A stretch of DNA of 64,000 bases, taken from contig NZ_CP016534.2 in assembly GCF_001687565.2 (NCBI RefSeq), positions 562,501-626,500 on the forward strand, written 5' to 3'. Positions 49,773 through 59,233 of the stretch are shown one piece after another (the first letter of the stretch is position 1; each line of letters opens with the position of its first letter). The notes under the pieces are model-generated. The model made no database searches, was not told the origin of the DNA, and was given only the letters and a program-made list of their open reading frames with translations. The stretch comes from Planococcus antarcticus DSM 14505. GTDB lineage: Bacteria > Bacillota > Bacilli > Bacillales_A > Planococcaceae. The position numbers and the translations under genes were made by a program.

Positions 49773-51002
49773 TTGAAATACAGTTATATTTCTCATCTAT
49801 ATTGCCCGAAATGCGAAGCTGTTTACGATACCAAGCAGCAGCATCAATTGTGTATTTGCGGTTCGCCTTTGTTGGTAGATTATCTTTGGGACGAGCTGAA
49901 GGCGGAACTGAAGCGGGATGAAGTGGCAAAAAGGCAGCCAGATTTATGGAGATACCATGAACTGCTGCCGGTGGAAAATGAAAAAAATGTTGTTTCTCAA
50001 GGAGAAGGCATGACGCCTCTAATTGCGATGCCGACATTAGGAGCAGACATGGATGTCACCAATCTTTATATGAAAGACGAAGGGCTTATTCCAACCGGTA
50101 CGTTTAAGGCGAGAGGAGCGGCAGTAGGAGTTTCGAAAGCCAAGGAAGTGGGCGTCAAAGAGTTTGCGATGCCGACAAATGGCAATGCAGGTGCTGCCTG
50201 GGCACTTTACGGTGCTAAAGCCGGCATCCAATCGACAATCGTCATGCCACAAGATGCACCGAAAATCACCCGCAACGAAGTGGCGTTGTCAGGTGCCAAT
50301 TTGTATTTGGTGAATGGGCTGATCAGCGATGCCGGGAAGATTGTCGGACAAGCCGTAAAGGATTTCGGTCTGTACGATGTATCGACATTAAAAGAGCCTT
50401 ACCGCATCGAAGGCAAGAAAACGATGGGGCTAGAGATCGCTGAGCAGATGGACTGGGAAATGCCGGACGTCATTCTCTATCCGACAGGCGGCGGTGTCGG
50501 ATTGATCGGCATCTATAAAGCCCTCAATGAATTGAAGAAGCTCGGCTGGGTTGAAGGCGATTTGCCGCGCCTTGTAGCCGTTCAAGCAACCGGCTGTGCG
50601 CCGATCGTCAAAGCTTGGCAAGAGAACAAGAACGAGTCCGAATTCTGGGTAAATTCAAGTACGCAAGCTTTTGGCATCAATGTTCCAAAAGCTTTAGGCG
50701 ATTTTCTGGTGCTGGACGCTATTTACAAAACACAGGGCTGTGCCATCGCGATTGACGACCAGGCCATGCTTGCCGAGCAGGCAAAAGTCGCTCGCCTGGA
50801 AGGATCTTTTATTTGTCCGGAAGGGGCCGCTGTATTTGCAGCAATCCGCCAACTCCAAAAAGAAGGATGGATTAAAGAAGGAGAAACCGTTGTGGCGCTG
50901 AACACAGGGGCAGGCATCAAATATCCGGACACGGTGAACATTGAGGTTCCTACATTGGAAAAAGGCGATTCGATTGAGAGAGAGCAGATAGCTGGAAATT
51001 GA
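49773..51002 (+). CDS. Threonine synthase-like PLP enzyme
   Basis: 409 residues, fold-type II PLP enzyme. N-terminal zinc-ribbon-like CPKC...CICG (about residues 12-32), PLP-binding Lys in GTFKARGA (about 110), substrate loop PTNGNAGAAWALYG, and the phosphate-binding glycine loop TGGGVGLIG (about 230). This matches archaeal/Bacillus-type threonine synthases (O-phosphohomoserine to threonine). There is no hom or thrB next to it, so another lyase activity in the family cannot be excluded. The start is TTG 49773, 8 bases after AAAAAGGAG; the GTG at 49764 lies in the ribosome-binding site. Confidence 0.82.
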   Translation: MKYSYISHLYCPKCEAVYDTKQQHQLCICGSPLLVDYLWDELKAELKRDEVAKRQPDLWRYHELLPVENEKNVVSQGEGMTPLIAMPTLGADMDVTNLYMKDEGLIPTGTFKARGAAVGVSKAKEVGVKEFAMPTNGNAGAAWALYGAKAGIQSTIVMPQDAPKITRNEVALSGANLYLVNGLISDAGKIVGQAVKDFGLYDVSTLKEPYRIEGKKTMGLEIAEQMDWEMPDVILYPTGGGVGLIGIYKALNELKKLGWVEGDLPRLVAVQATGCAPIVKAWQENKNESEFWVNSSTQAFGINVPKALGDFLVLDAIYKTQGCAIAIDDQAMLAEQAKVARLEGSFICPEGAAVFAAIRQLQKEGWIKEGETVVALNTGAGIKYPDTVNIEVPTLEKGDSIEREQIAGN

Positions 51003-51135
51003 AGACGCCCGGGCTTATTAATAAGGTTTAACCCATGTTGCAAAAAAACAGAGCGTGAATCATGAAAGTAAAGGCCAGTTTGCTGATACAGATTACAATC
51101 GCCATAAACGCAACTTGATATGTTCAGAAATTCCA

Positions 51136-51178
51136 AAGCCCTTCATCAGGACATTCAACTGGTGAAGGGTTTCTTTTT
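51136..51178 (+). terminator. Terminator of threonine synthase-like gene
   Basis: AGCCCTTCATCAG / CTGGTGAAGGGT stem (one G-U) and TTTCTTTTT, 134 bases after the stop. Confidence 0.8.
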
Positions 51179-51324
51179 GTTTGGAAAGGATAAAATCATG
51201 ACAACAATATTCTATAAAAAAATATGCTATCCCTCTAGTTTCAGCAGGCGCCAGTTTTTCTTATCAGCTTTCTTATTTGCTTTTGCTGTTCTATGATGAG
51301 GAGAAGAGAAGGATCAGGATCGGT

Positions 51325-52548
51325 TTGTTTTGCGGAAGGAGCAGTGTTATTGGGGCGGGAAAATGGAAGGCTTTAGTATGGATTGCGCTAGCGGAGCTAT
51401 TTGCGTTGAGTTTATGGTTTAGTGAAAGCGTAACGGGACCGGAATTGAGGGAGCTCTGGAGTCTCACCACGCGGACGGAAGCCTGGTTATCGGCATCTGT
51501 CCCGGTCGGTTTTATCATCGGCACATTAATCAGCGTCTATTTCGGTATTTCAGATCGCTTTAATGCACGAAAAGTTTTTGCGCTTGCTGCATTGGCGGGA
51601 GCGATGGTCAATGGACTGTTGACCGTTACTGACAGTGCCGCAATCGGAATCATCTTGCGGATATTGACAGGTGTGACACTAGCAGGCGTTTATCCAACAG
51701 CCGTTCAATTACTGTCCCAATGGTTCCCGGCGAAAAGAGGGTTGGCGCTTGGCATTTTGATCGCGGCGTTGACTTTGGGCTCGTCCTTGCCTCATTTCAT
51801 CAGCATCTTTTTTTCTTCTGTCGACTGGAAATTGGTTATCTTCGTCAGCTCGCTACTGGCATTGGCTGCTGCCGGGATTATGAACTGGGTAGTAGTGGAC
51901 GCACCAGCTACTCAACAACGAATGGTTTTTTCCTTTAAATTGATGAAACAAGTACTGGTCAATAAACCCGTCATTCTGGCGAACTATGGCTATTTTGGCC
52001 ATATGTGGGAATTGTGTGCGATGTGGACATGGCTTCCTGTTTTTCTTGCTGCGAGTTTTGCCAGTTATTCTTCGCAAGTTAGTCCGACAATGATTGCTTT
52101 TGCCTCTTTTGTATCGATTGGAGTTGCCGGAGCGGTTGGCTGCGTTTTAGGGGGCCTAGTGGCAGATAAGGTGGGAAGGTCACGGCTAACCATTATTTCT
52201 CTCGTAGTCAGCGCCAGCTGTTCGGTTGTCATTGGCTTTACATTCGGACAGGCATTGTGGCTGACGCTAACGGTGTCAGTCATTTGGGGAATGTTCGTAA
52301 TTTCCGATTTCGCCCAATTTTCAGCAGCGGTGACAGAATTCGCAGAGCTTCCTTATGTAGGAACAGCTTTGACGTTTCAGATGTGCATTGGATTTTTAAT
52401 CACCATTTTTTCGATCAATTTGATTCCAGTCGTGCAAAGCATTATCGGCTGGAAATGGGTATTTGCCTTACTGAGCATCGGTCCTGTATTCGGTATAATT
52501 TCCATGATGAAATTCCGAACTTACGAAATAGAAGCAGACAGTAAGTAG
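51325..52548 (+). CDS. MFS transporter
   Basis: Major-facilitator protein of about 400 residues with 12 membrane helices. The conserved loop between helices 2 and 3 is modified (GISDRFNARKVF), RILTGVTLAGVYPTAVQLLSQW is helix 4, and the second-half loop is GLVADKVGRSRL. Substrate unknown. The start is unclear: the frame is open from ATG 51293-like positions back to 51277. The best ribosome-binding site (GGAAGGAG, 51334-51341) faces an ATT at 51349, 7 bases away, in frame just before GAGKWKALVWIALAE where the family normally begins. TTG 51325 is given as a compromise. Confidence 0.75.
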   Translation: MFCGRSSVIGAGKWKALVWIALAELFALSLWFSESVTGPELRELWSLTTRTEAWLSASVPVGFIIGTLISVYFGISDRFNARKVFALAALAGAMVNGLLTVTDSAAIGIILRILTGVTLAGVYPTAVQLLSQWFPAKRGLALGILIAALTLGSSLPHFISIFFSSVDWKLVIFVSSLLALAAAGIMNWVVVDAPATQQRMVFSFKLMKQVLVNKPVILANYGYFGHMWELCAMWTWLPVFLAASFASYSSQVSPTMIAFASFVSIGVAGAVGCVLGGLVADKVGRSRLTIISLVVSASCSVVIGFTFGQALWLTLTVSVIWGMFVISDFAQFSAAVTEFAELPYVGTALTFQMCIGFLITIFSINLIPVVQSIIGWKWVFALLSIGPVFGIISMMKFRTYEIEADSK

Positions 52549-52643
52549 TCTTTTGGATATGGATAAAAAGAACTATCACTTTCATGTGAAAATGATTATG
52601 ATAGAGAGAAAAGAATATAGATGGAAGCAAAGGGGATAGCGGG

Positions 52644-53225
52644 ATGAATTGGTTGCCGAAGAGGAAAAATAGGGTGGCGGCTTTCTGGGGATGGTTTATA
52701 GACAACAAAGAAGCCTACTTCGAGTTGAACGAGTTCGGCAGAGACAAGCTTTTCAGCCAGCTGGAAAAGAAGTTGCATAAGGTCAATCGGCATTTGGCTT
52801 TTGAGTTTGGGGAGAGCCTGGTCGCCGGAAAACGCGAGTTTATTGTTAGTGCGGATGGTGTAGTGGAAGCTTTTGAAGATGTCATCGAGTTGGTCGGAAA
52901 TGCTCCAGTTCTTAACAACTTCGACCTTATTGGTTTTCGACAGCCACATAATGAAGAATTTTCCGTCGCGTACGGCGATATTGAACTGACATGGGGTGAT
53001 ATCTTCTTTACGTTTGAAGAAGACAGAGAAGAAGTAAATTTGACGATTTATATCAAAGGATTTACTGAAGAAAATGAAGATGAATTCATCTCAGCTTCCT
53101 TTATTCTGCTAGATACCGTCATCGGAGAATACAATGTCGGTATGCGTATCGGGGAAATCGAATTCACTAGCTACGAAGACCAGCCGGATGTTCGGCCGAT
53201 AAAGGAATTGCAGAGCCTATTTTAA
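52644..53225 (+). CDS. Uncharacterised acidic cytoplasmic protein
   Basis: 193 residues, strongly acidic (many Glu/Asp), no signal or membrane segment. Starts MNWLPKRKNRVAAFWGWF, then a mixed alpha/beta body with alternating charged strands (ELTWGDIFFTFEED..VNLTIYIKGF). I do not recognise the family. ATG 52644 has GGGGATAGCGGG upstream, a fair ribosome-binding site. Own terminator 35 bases downstream, so probably monocistronic or with the MFS gene. Confidence 0.72.
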   Translation: MNWLPKRKNRVAAFWGWFIDNKEAYFELNEFGRDKLFSQLEKKLHKVNRHLAFEFGESLVAGKREFIVSADGVVEAFEDVIELVGNAPVLNNFDLIGFRQPHNEEFSVAYGDIELTWGDIFFTFEEDREEVNLTIYIKGFTEENEDEFISASFILLDTVIGEYNVGMRIGEIEFTSYEDQPDVRPIKELQSLF

Positions 53226-53258
53226 AGGATGTACAGAGCACAATGAAAAAAACGACTT

Positions 53259-53298
53259 AAAAAACCTGTGTGGAATTTAGATTCTAGACAGGTTTTTT
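53259..53298 (+). terminator. Terminator
   Basis: AAAAACCTGT / ACAGGTTTTTT stem-loop, 34 bases after the uncharacterised gene. Confidence 0.85.
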
Positions 53299-53411
53299 GA
53301 TTTGGATGAAAAAATCTCTACAGTTGAACATCTTTAGTTCAAGATTGGGATCGATGAAAAGATGCCTTAAAAGTCACGAAAACAGGTATAGAATCTGAAG
53401 GAGGGATTACC

Positions 53412-54179
53412 ATGAAGAAGAAAGCTGCACCCGGTGCAAAATCCAATCGTGCCATAACCAAGAGAATGACAGCGGAAATGACTGAGTCGCTCCCGCTACC
53501 CGTGAAAAATTGGCTTCACGCAATTGGTGCTGTCGGCCACGAACAAATCAATAATGTCAGTCTCAAACAATCGGGTTGGATAAAACTGAAGCCGGAGCAA
53601 AAAGCATGGACCGCATCTGAAGCGAAGCAAATCAGCTTTACGGATCCGCCTGCATTTCGCTGGTCAGTGAAGATGAAAATGGGGAAAGGATTATTTGTAA
53701 CGGGCAAAGACAGCTTCGAGGAAGGCAAGGCCAGCATGCGCATCAAAATAGCCGGCATTCTTCCAATTTCCAAATCAGTTGACAATGAAAAGACCAATCA
53801 GTCGGCGCTGCAGCGTTACTTGATGGAGATGGCTTGGTATCCATCAGCTGTCTTCAGTCCACTCCTTTCATGGGAGAGAGTAGATGCGCACACAGCGAAA
53901 GCGACAATAACATACAGAGAGCTGACGGGCTCCGCTACTTATTTTTTCAACGAACAAAGCGAATTGCTGAGAGTGGAAGCGTGGCGCTACAAAGACAGCG
54001 GAAAAGACGCGCTTCCGCTGTTGTGTATCGGCACCGTTATAGAACAGCAGCTGGTTGACGGCTTGACGGTTCCGGTAAAAATGGAAGTCAGCTGGGTGCT
54101 GGAGGGTGGAACATTTACCTGGTATAAATTCGATGCGCAGGATATCCGGTTTAATGCAATAAATGAGCGCATTTTCTGA
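53412..54179 (+). CDS. DUF6544-like protein
   Basis: 255 residues, basic N-terminus, soluble, beta-rich. LPLPVKNWLHAIGAVG at about residue 27, then a long antiparallel-strand body with PPAFRWSVKMKMGKG, RYLMEMAWYPSAV (about 135-150) and LTVPVKMEVSW near the end. This resembles the DUF6544 (formerly YcbJ-neighbour type) proteins of Bacillales, which are uncharacterised; the family call is from memory of the pattern. RBS GAAGGAGGG before ATG 53412. Confidence 0.7.
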   Translation: MKKKAAPGAKSNRAITKRMTAEMTESLPLPVKNWLHAIGAVGHEQINNVSLKQSGWIKLKPEQKAWTASEAKQISFTDPPAFRWSVKMKMGKGLFVTGKDSFEEGKASMRIKIAGILPISKSVDNEKTNQSALQRYLMEMAWYPSAVFSPLLSWERVDAHTAKATITYRELTGSATYFFNEQSELLRVEAWRYKDSGKDALPLLCIGTVIEQQLVDGLTVPVKMEVSWVLEGGTFTWYKFDAQDIRFNAINERIF

Positions 54180-54205
54180 CTTTTTTTAGTGACAACTACT
54201 CGTCA

Positions 54206-54253
54206 AACTGCAGGTGAACCCGACAGCATTGGGGAATCTGTAGTTTTTATTTT
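54206..54253 (+). terminator. Terminator of DUF6544-like gene
   Basis: AACTGCAG...CCC / GGG...CTGTAGTT stem (one G-U), then TTTTATTTTT. Confidence 0.7.
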
Positions 54254-54442
54254 TGTTGACGGCTAGAGCTTGTTAAAGAGATTAAATGTTGGAATGGTTC
54301 TATGAATAGAGATTAGTAAAAGAAGATGGAATCTGTTCGCAATACAAAACATGACTTGTAGGAAATTAATTTACATGGAAATATAATGCAATTTAGTTTC
54401 GTGGTATCATTTGGTTAAGCTAACGAAAAGGAGAGAGAAGAA

Positions 54443-57400
54443 ATGACTGCAAAGAAAGTAACTGCAACATTAAAAGCCTGGCATTTAGTAGAGGCGGTTA
54501 CCCCCAGCCAAGTGCCAGACAGAGGAAATGAATTAAGCAAGTCGTTGTTTAAAGATGAGGAATACAGAGCTGCTGTAGAATCTGCTTTAATTGATGGTTA
54601 TACATGGCAAGCTGTTCAACTAAAAGATGAGCAGGCATTTGGATCACAATCTCATTATTACATGAACTGCTTTGAGCAAAGCAAGTTGGTTCGATTCCTG
54701 CGCGATCATTTTAAAAGCAAGGAAGAAATCATTAATGAAGATTCATCCATGTTATTCAGCTTTGTCTTTTCTGTAGACCACAAAGGCAAGTACATTGCCG
54801 ACTCGTTGTTTGTCCCTATCGTCATGTTTCTTATTAAAAAATTGAATGACAGCTCGACTGTGGATTATGATTTGCTTCAAGCCAATTACGACTCTCAAAT
54901 GAGCTTGTTTAAAGAGCAGACGGAAGCGGCCTTTCTAAATGGGATCAACGAACAATCTCTGCGTGAAGTTAAACGGCTTTACAGCGAATTGTTTGGAGAA
55001 ATAGGGAATGCAGATCGTTTTTACATAGAAACAGAGGTAAAGAAAATAAAAAGCTTAAAAAGTAAAATGAACTTTAATAGCTTTTATTTGAAGGATTTGC
55101 AGCAAATTCTTGAAAAAGATAGCAACGAGACCATCCGGCAGTTTATTGAAGGTGCCGATAAAAAAGTAGATATAGATGAAAATCGCAAATACATTGAACA
55201 CACATTACAACCAAAATTTCTGCCAGCTGGCAGATGGCTGTCGCCGGTAGAACATCGTCTGTCATTGATGCAGCAAGTAGCTGTTAATCAAATCATGAAT
55301 AATGGGCAAAATATTGATTCGGTCAATGGGCCGCCGGGAACTGGGAAGACTACCTTACTTAAAGAGATATTCGCAAATGTTGTCGTTAACCGAGCGTTAG
55401 AAATGGCCAAGCTCCAAGACCCAAAGCAGGGATTTACATTTGAAAAAAAGGTTACTTTTGATGATCCCTATTCATTCTCTATATCCATTTTAAATGAGGA
55501 ATTAACGAATTTCTCCATGGTAGTTGCATCAAGCAATAATGGAGCAGTTGAGAACATTTCAAAAGAGCTGCCGCAGAAAGAGGAAGCAATTCGCTCGCCA
55601 AACGAAGAAAGAAGTTTTCCGGAATACGAAAAAGTATATGCAGATACAGCAAACCAATTGGCATTTTTCCCAGAGACAGCAGAAAAGATGCTTGGCAAAG
55701 ATGAAGAAGCTTGGGGATTGTTTTCGGGAGCGCTTGGCAAAAGTGGAAATATTAGTGATTTCAGTAAAGTGCTTATGGGATCGAAAGACGATCCAGACAG
55801 ACTAATCAGCCAGTTACAAAAAACTGCTGCGAAAAGCAGTACCAGAGACTGGCAGCAGGCAGTAGAGGAATTCCAGGGACTGCATGCATCGATTGAAGAA
55901 AAAAAGTCGAAGCTACAGAAACTAGCTGAACAGTTCGGCCAGTTTGAAATTGAACAAACCAAATTACTGGAGCTGAAAGCAAAAGTCGAAGAAAACGCAC
56001 ACGAAGAACTTGCAGTTGCAGAAAACATGAAGCAATTGGAAATCAACCGAGAGTTAACGGAAAGTGAATTAGCGATTTTGCCAAATCTTCCATTTTTCCA
56101 AAAGATGCTTGGCAAAAAAGATGTAAAAAGAGATGAAATCAAAAAAGAACTTGTTCAATACTTGGGTGAATTGAAAACCTTGCATTCCAGACAGTTTGCA
56201 ATTCAGCAACAGCGAAATGACTTGCAGGACCAACAACAGCAACTCGAAGAGCAACAGCAATCTTTTTTTGAGAAACTTTCTTACTATGAAAAACAAGGAC
56301 TTGTGCTGCCGACTGAAGAATATTGGCAGGGGCATACTGAGGCCTATGAAAAAAGGCAGAAAGCGACAATTTGGCTGACAGATGAGCTGAATTTTGAACG
56401 GGGCTTGTTGTTCCTGAAAGCGATGAAACTGCATAAATTATTTTTGGCGTTTAATTATGTGACTGTAAAGGATGCCATCCGCTTGTTAATGTCGCGAAAC
56501 AAACTAAATTTAAATGATGAAGATCATGTCCGTTACCTTAAAAATATGTGGAACATCATTCATTTGATCACGCCGGTCGTGAGCACAACTTTCGCAAGCT
56601 TATCATCTATGTATCGCGGAATAGACAAGGATTTTATCCACTATCTATTCATTGACGAAGCAGGGCAGGCAAGTCCACAACAGGCAGCGGGTGCTTTATG
56701 GAGATCACGAAAAGCCATAGTAGTTGGAGATCCAATTCAAATTGAGCCGGTAGTTACGATAGATCAGACGATTTTAACGGATATCCGGAAGCATTATAAG
56801 CTGGAAGAGGACTTTATCGGCAACGGTGCTTCTGTTCAAAGTTTAGCGGATCGTGCAAACCCGACTGGCACATGGAAAATTAGTGGAGACTGGATCGGAA
56901 CACCATTATGGGTCCATCGCCGTTGCCTTGATCCGATGTTTTCCATCGCCAATGAAATTGCCTATGAAGGGAAGATGGTAATAGTGAAAAAAGAAATAGG
57001 ACAAGTTGGTTGGTATGACTGTTCAGGAAAAGCTATTAACCGTCAATACGTCAAAGAACAAGGTGAATTGATTGCAGAGCTGATCGCTGGACATTGGTCA
57101 GCAGAAAACAAAGAGCCAACTATTTTTGTTATTACGCCATTTACTGCGGTCAAAGATGGCTTGAAAACAGCTGTTCGCAGAAAACTGAAAGCACTATCTA
57201 TCGAGCCACAAAAAATCACTGATTGGATAGAAAAATCCATCGGTACGGTCCATACTTTCCAAGGAAAAGAAGCGGAAATCGTTTATTTTGTTGCAGGAAC
57301 TGATGCTGATAGTGACGGAGCTGCTCAATGGTCATGCTCAAAACCGAATTTACTGAATGTCGCTGTAACGCGTGCGAAAAAAGAATTTTACATCGTTGCA

Positions 57401-57493
57401 GACTATCAGCGCTTTGCCACTAAAACGCATTATGAAACCATTGCGAAATATATAGCAGTAAAAAAAAGGCTCTTCACCAAAACATGTACTTGA
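54443..57493 (+). CDS. Large SF1 helicase (UPF1/Dna2-like), C-terminus altered by IS
   Basis: 1016 residues. Unique N-terminal domain (1-280), then a superfamily 1 motor: motif I GPPGTGKTT (about 296), motif II FIDEAGQASPQQ (about 737), motif III VVGDPIQIEPV, motif IV VITPFTAVKDGL, motif V GTVHTFQGKEAEIV and motif VI LLNVAVTRAKKEFYIV. Between Ia and II lies a coiled-coil insertion of about 200 residues (about 465-650, Gln/Glu rich). Role unknown; it stands alone with no nuclease partner. The last residues RLFTKTCT come from an ISL3 element. Without it the gene would read ..AVKKNRS-stop, so only three native residues are lost. ATG 54443 after GGAGAG. Confidence 0.85.
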   Translation: MTAKKVTATLKAWHLVEAVTPSQVPDRGNELSKSLFKDEEYRAAVESALIDGYTWQAVQLKDEQAFGSQSHYYMNCFEQSKLVRFLRDHFKSKEEIINEDSSMLFSFVFSVDHKGKYIADSLFVPIVMFLIKKLNDSSTVDYDLLQANYDSQMSLFKEQTEAAFLNGINEQSLREVKRLYSELFGEIGNADRFYIETEVKKIKSLKSKMNFNSFYLKDLQQILEKDSNETIRQFIEGADKKVDIDENRKYIEHTLQPKFLPAGRWLSPVEHRLSLMQQVAVNQIMNNGQNIDSVNGPPGTGKTTLLKEIFANVVVNRALEMAKLQDPKQGFTFEKKVTFDDPYSFSISILNEELTNFSMVVASSNNGAVENISKELPQKEEAIRSPNEERSFPEYEKVYADTANQLAFFPETAEKMLGKDEEAWGLFSGALGKSGNISDFSKVLMGSKDDPDRLISQLQKTAAKSSTRDWQQAVEEFQGLHASIEEKKSKLQKLAEQFGQFEIEQTKLLELKAKVEENAHEELAVAENMKQLEINRELTESELAILPNLPFFQKMLGKKDVKRDEIKKELVQYLGELKTLHSRQFAIQQQRNDLQDQQQQLEEQQQSFFEKLSYYEKQGLVLPTEEYWQGHTEAYEKRQKATIWLTDELNFERGLLFLKAMKLHKLFLAFNYVTVKDAIRLLMSRNKLNLNDEDHVRYLKNMWNIIHLITPVVSTTFASLSSMYRGIDKDFIHYLFIDEAGQASPQQAAGALWRSRKAIVVGDPIQIEPVVTIDQTILTDIRKHYKLEEDFIGNGASVQSLADRANPTGTWKISGDWIGTPLWVHRRCLDPMFSIANEIAYEGKMVIVKKEIGQVGWYDCSGKAINRQYVKEQGELIAELIAGHWSAENKEPTIFVITPFTAVKDGLKTAVRRKLKALSIEPQKITDWIEKSIGTVHTFQGKEAEIVYFVAGTDADSDGAAQWSCSKPNLLNVAVTRAKKEFYIVADYQRFATKTHYETIAKYIAVKKRLFTKTCT

Positions 57494-58837
57494 TTCTTTT
57501 TAACACCGTAAAAGTTCTTCGTTACATTCCAGCAGAATCCGTTGTTTATAGTGCTTGGGATTCCGCGTGAAGTAATGTCGACGCTGCAGGGCCTTGATTT
57601 TGTTGTTCCGTCCTTCCACCGCCGCATTCGTGAAGCGGAGATGGTGGTAATTACAGATTTCTTTCCGCCAGTTTTTCATGGTTTTCAGGCAATTCTGTAC
57701 AGCGAAATGTTCGATTTGTTCCCCTTGTTCCAGCCATCGTGCATATCCTTTTTCAGCCAAAGAATGACTGGCACTGCAGTCGTACCAAGTGATAAATGCT
57801 TCTTTCCATTCGTAGACTTTCCGTAAAACCTCTGAATACTGAAGGAATTGGCTAACCAATTTGTTTTCCTTTTCGGACAGTTGATCCGCCCGTTTCCCGA
57901 GGATTCGGTGATGCTGCTTCAATTGATGACGGGCGCGGGAAGCAAGCTCTTTCTCGACCCGTTTCCGAACCACTTGCAGCGCTTCCGTTACGTAGCGATT
58001 GACGTGAAACCGATCGGCAATCCGGATCGCCGACGGATACAGTTCCTTGATGAACGTGTGGTAGCCTGTTGCCAGATCCATGACGACGGCCGCCGGTTGA
58101 AGGTCGCGCCATTTCGGATTCACTTGGTCATAAGCCCGCAGTTCATCCAGTCTTCGACCCGGAATGATGTCCAGGAACGTTCCGCCGCGCAAATCATGAA
58201 TCCCGGTATTATACGTATGGCCTTTCCGAATTGCGAAATCATCGATGCCCAAAACCAACTGGCTGCTGTTTAGAGCCTGTTCCTGGCAAGTGCCCTGGAC
58301 ATGTGCACTTTCCGTTTCCATCCATTGTTTGAACACACGTTCCACGGTCGTAGCCGGTGTTTGTGTCTGTTTCGCTGCGTGGGTCACGGTTGCGCCGATC
58401 ACCTGACGCGGGAGAGAAGCTTCAAACTGTTTTGTATACCGTCTCCCAGGCGCGACGCACCCATATTGCCAGACAAATGAAACGTCGCACTGTTTACACA
58501 TCAACCGGATGGCCGGAAGAAAGAGAAAGACACGGCAGCCAAAAGCAGAAAGATGGCGTACTTTCCGCTGATAAGCACAGCCTTTCCGGATGACCTCTGT
58601 TCCCTGGCATTGCGGACACGCTTGGAGGCGGTCGGTCGGCTGGACCTGAATCCAAACGTCGGCCTCCACTTTTTGGACTTCTGAAACCGAAAGTTCTTTT
58701 ATATTAAGAAGAAAATTGGTAAAATGAGTGTGCATCTGTATACCTCTTTCGTTGTTGGGTGGTACTTTCAACTATAGAGGATACAGGTGTTTTTTTGTAT
58801 CGTTTTTCACGTCAAGAACAGACTTTGGTGTTGAGCC
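57468..58837 (-). mobile_element. Complete ISL3-family insertion sequence
   Basis: 1370 bp. Terminal inverted repeats of 26 bases: GGCTCTTCACCAAAACATGT.. at 57468 and, on the other strand, GGCTCAACACCAAAGTCTGT.. ending at 58837; they agree at all but about six positions. It is flanked by an 8-base direct repeat AAAAAAAA (57460-57467 and 58838-58845), the target-duplication size known for ISL3 elements. One intact transposase on the minus strand. Well-kept ends and gene suggest a recent insertion. Confidence 0.95.
57500..58735 (-). CDS. ISL3-family transposase
   Basis: 411 residues from ATG 58735 (AGAGGT upstream); an upstream ATG at 58771 is possible. N-terminal zinc finger CPQC...CKQC (about 40-90), helix-turn-helix region, then the DDE catalytic domain (Pfam DDE_Tnp_ISL3). 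Asp in VLGIDDFAIRKG, Asp in AAVVMDLATGYH with RFHVNRYV after it, and Glu in NAAVEGRNNKIKAL. All catalytic residues are intact, so the element could be active. Confidence 0.95.
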   Translation of the reverse strand: MHTHFTNFLLNIKELSVSEVQKVEADVWIQVQPTDRLQACPQCQGTEVIRKGCAYQRKVRHLSAFGCRVFLFLPAIRLMCKQCDVSFVWQYGCVAPGRRYTKQFEASLPRQVIGATVTHAAKQTQTPATTVERVFKQWMETESAHVQGTCQEQALNSSQLVLGIDDFAIRKGHTYNTGIHDLRGGTFLDIIPGRRLDELRAYDQVNPKWRDLQPAAVVMDLATGYHTFIKELYPSAIRIADRFHVNRYVTEALQVVRKRVEKELASRARHQLKQHHRILGKRADQLSEKENKLVSQFLQYSEVLRKVYEWKEAFITWYDCSASHSLAEKGYARWLEQGEQIEHFAVQNCLKTMKNWRKEICNYHHLRFTNAAVEGRNNKIKALQRRHYFTRNPKHYKQRILLECNEELLRC

Positions 58838-58999
58838 AAAAAAAATAGAAGTTAAAATATAGGAAAGTCAAAGAGAATTTTTCCGCGTAGCTTTTCATTA
58901 GGAGCCGCGTTCCAACAAACATCTAGGAGCTGCTTTTTGTTTCGACTGGTACATCGTGAAATAAATAACAGAAAATTCATTGTTTATTGTTATATTCCC

Positions 59000-59028
59000 T
59001 TGACCTGCTCAACAGATACGGTTACCAT
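59000..59028 (+). promoter_or_regulatory. Promoter of the S-box operon
   Basis: TTGACC (59000-59005), 17-base spacer, TACCAT (59023-59028), a plausible SigA promoter placing the transcript start near 59035, just before the riboswitch. Confidence 0.6.
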
Positions 59029-59057
59029 ACGTAGAACACTTAAAATTGAATAGTGAA

Positions 59058-59212
59058 TTCTTATCGAGAGAAGTTGAGGGACTGGCCCTGTGACGCTTCA
59101 GCAACCAGCCGAAAGGTCAGGTGCTAAATCCAGCAGGCAAGAAATTGTCTGGCAGATGAAAAGGAACGAGTTTGATATCGTAAAGCCTTCTTTTTCACGG
59201 AGGCTTTTTTTG
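59058..59212 (+). promoter_or_regulatory. SAM-I (S-box) riboswitch with terminator
   Basis: Canonical S-box: CTTATCGAGAG, GAGGGACTGGCCCTGTGACG, CTTCAGCAACC, AAGGTCAGGTGCTAAATCC, then GGCAGATGAAAAGG. It ends with a terminator AAAGCCTT...GGAGGCTTTTTTT (59182-59212). Binding of S-adenosylmethionine is known to stabilise the terminator and stop transcription of methionine genes. Here it controls the two genes downstream. Confidence 0.97.
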
Positions 59213-59233
59213 TATATATAGGGGGGTGAGTAG

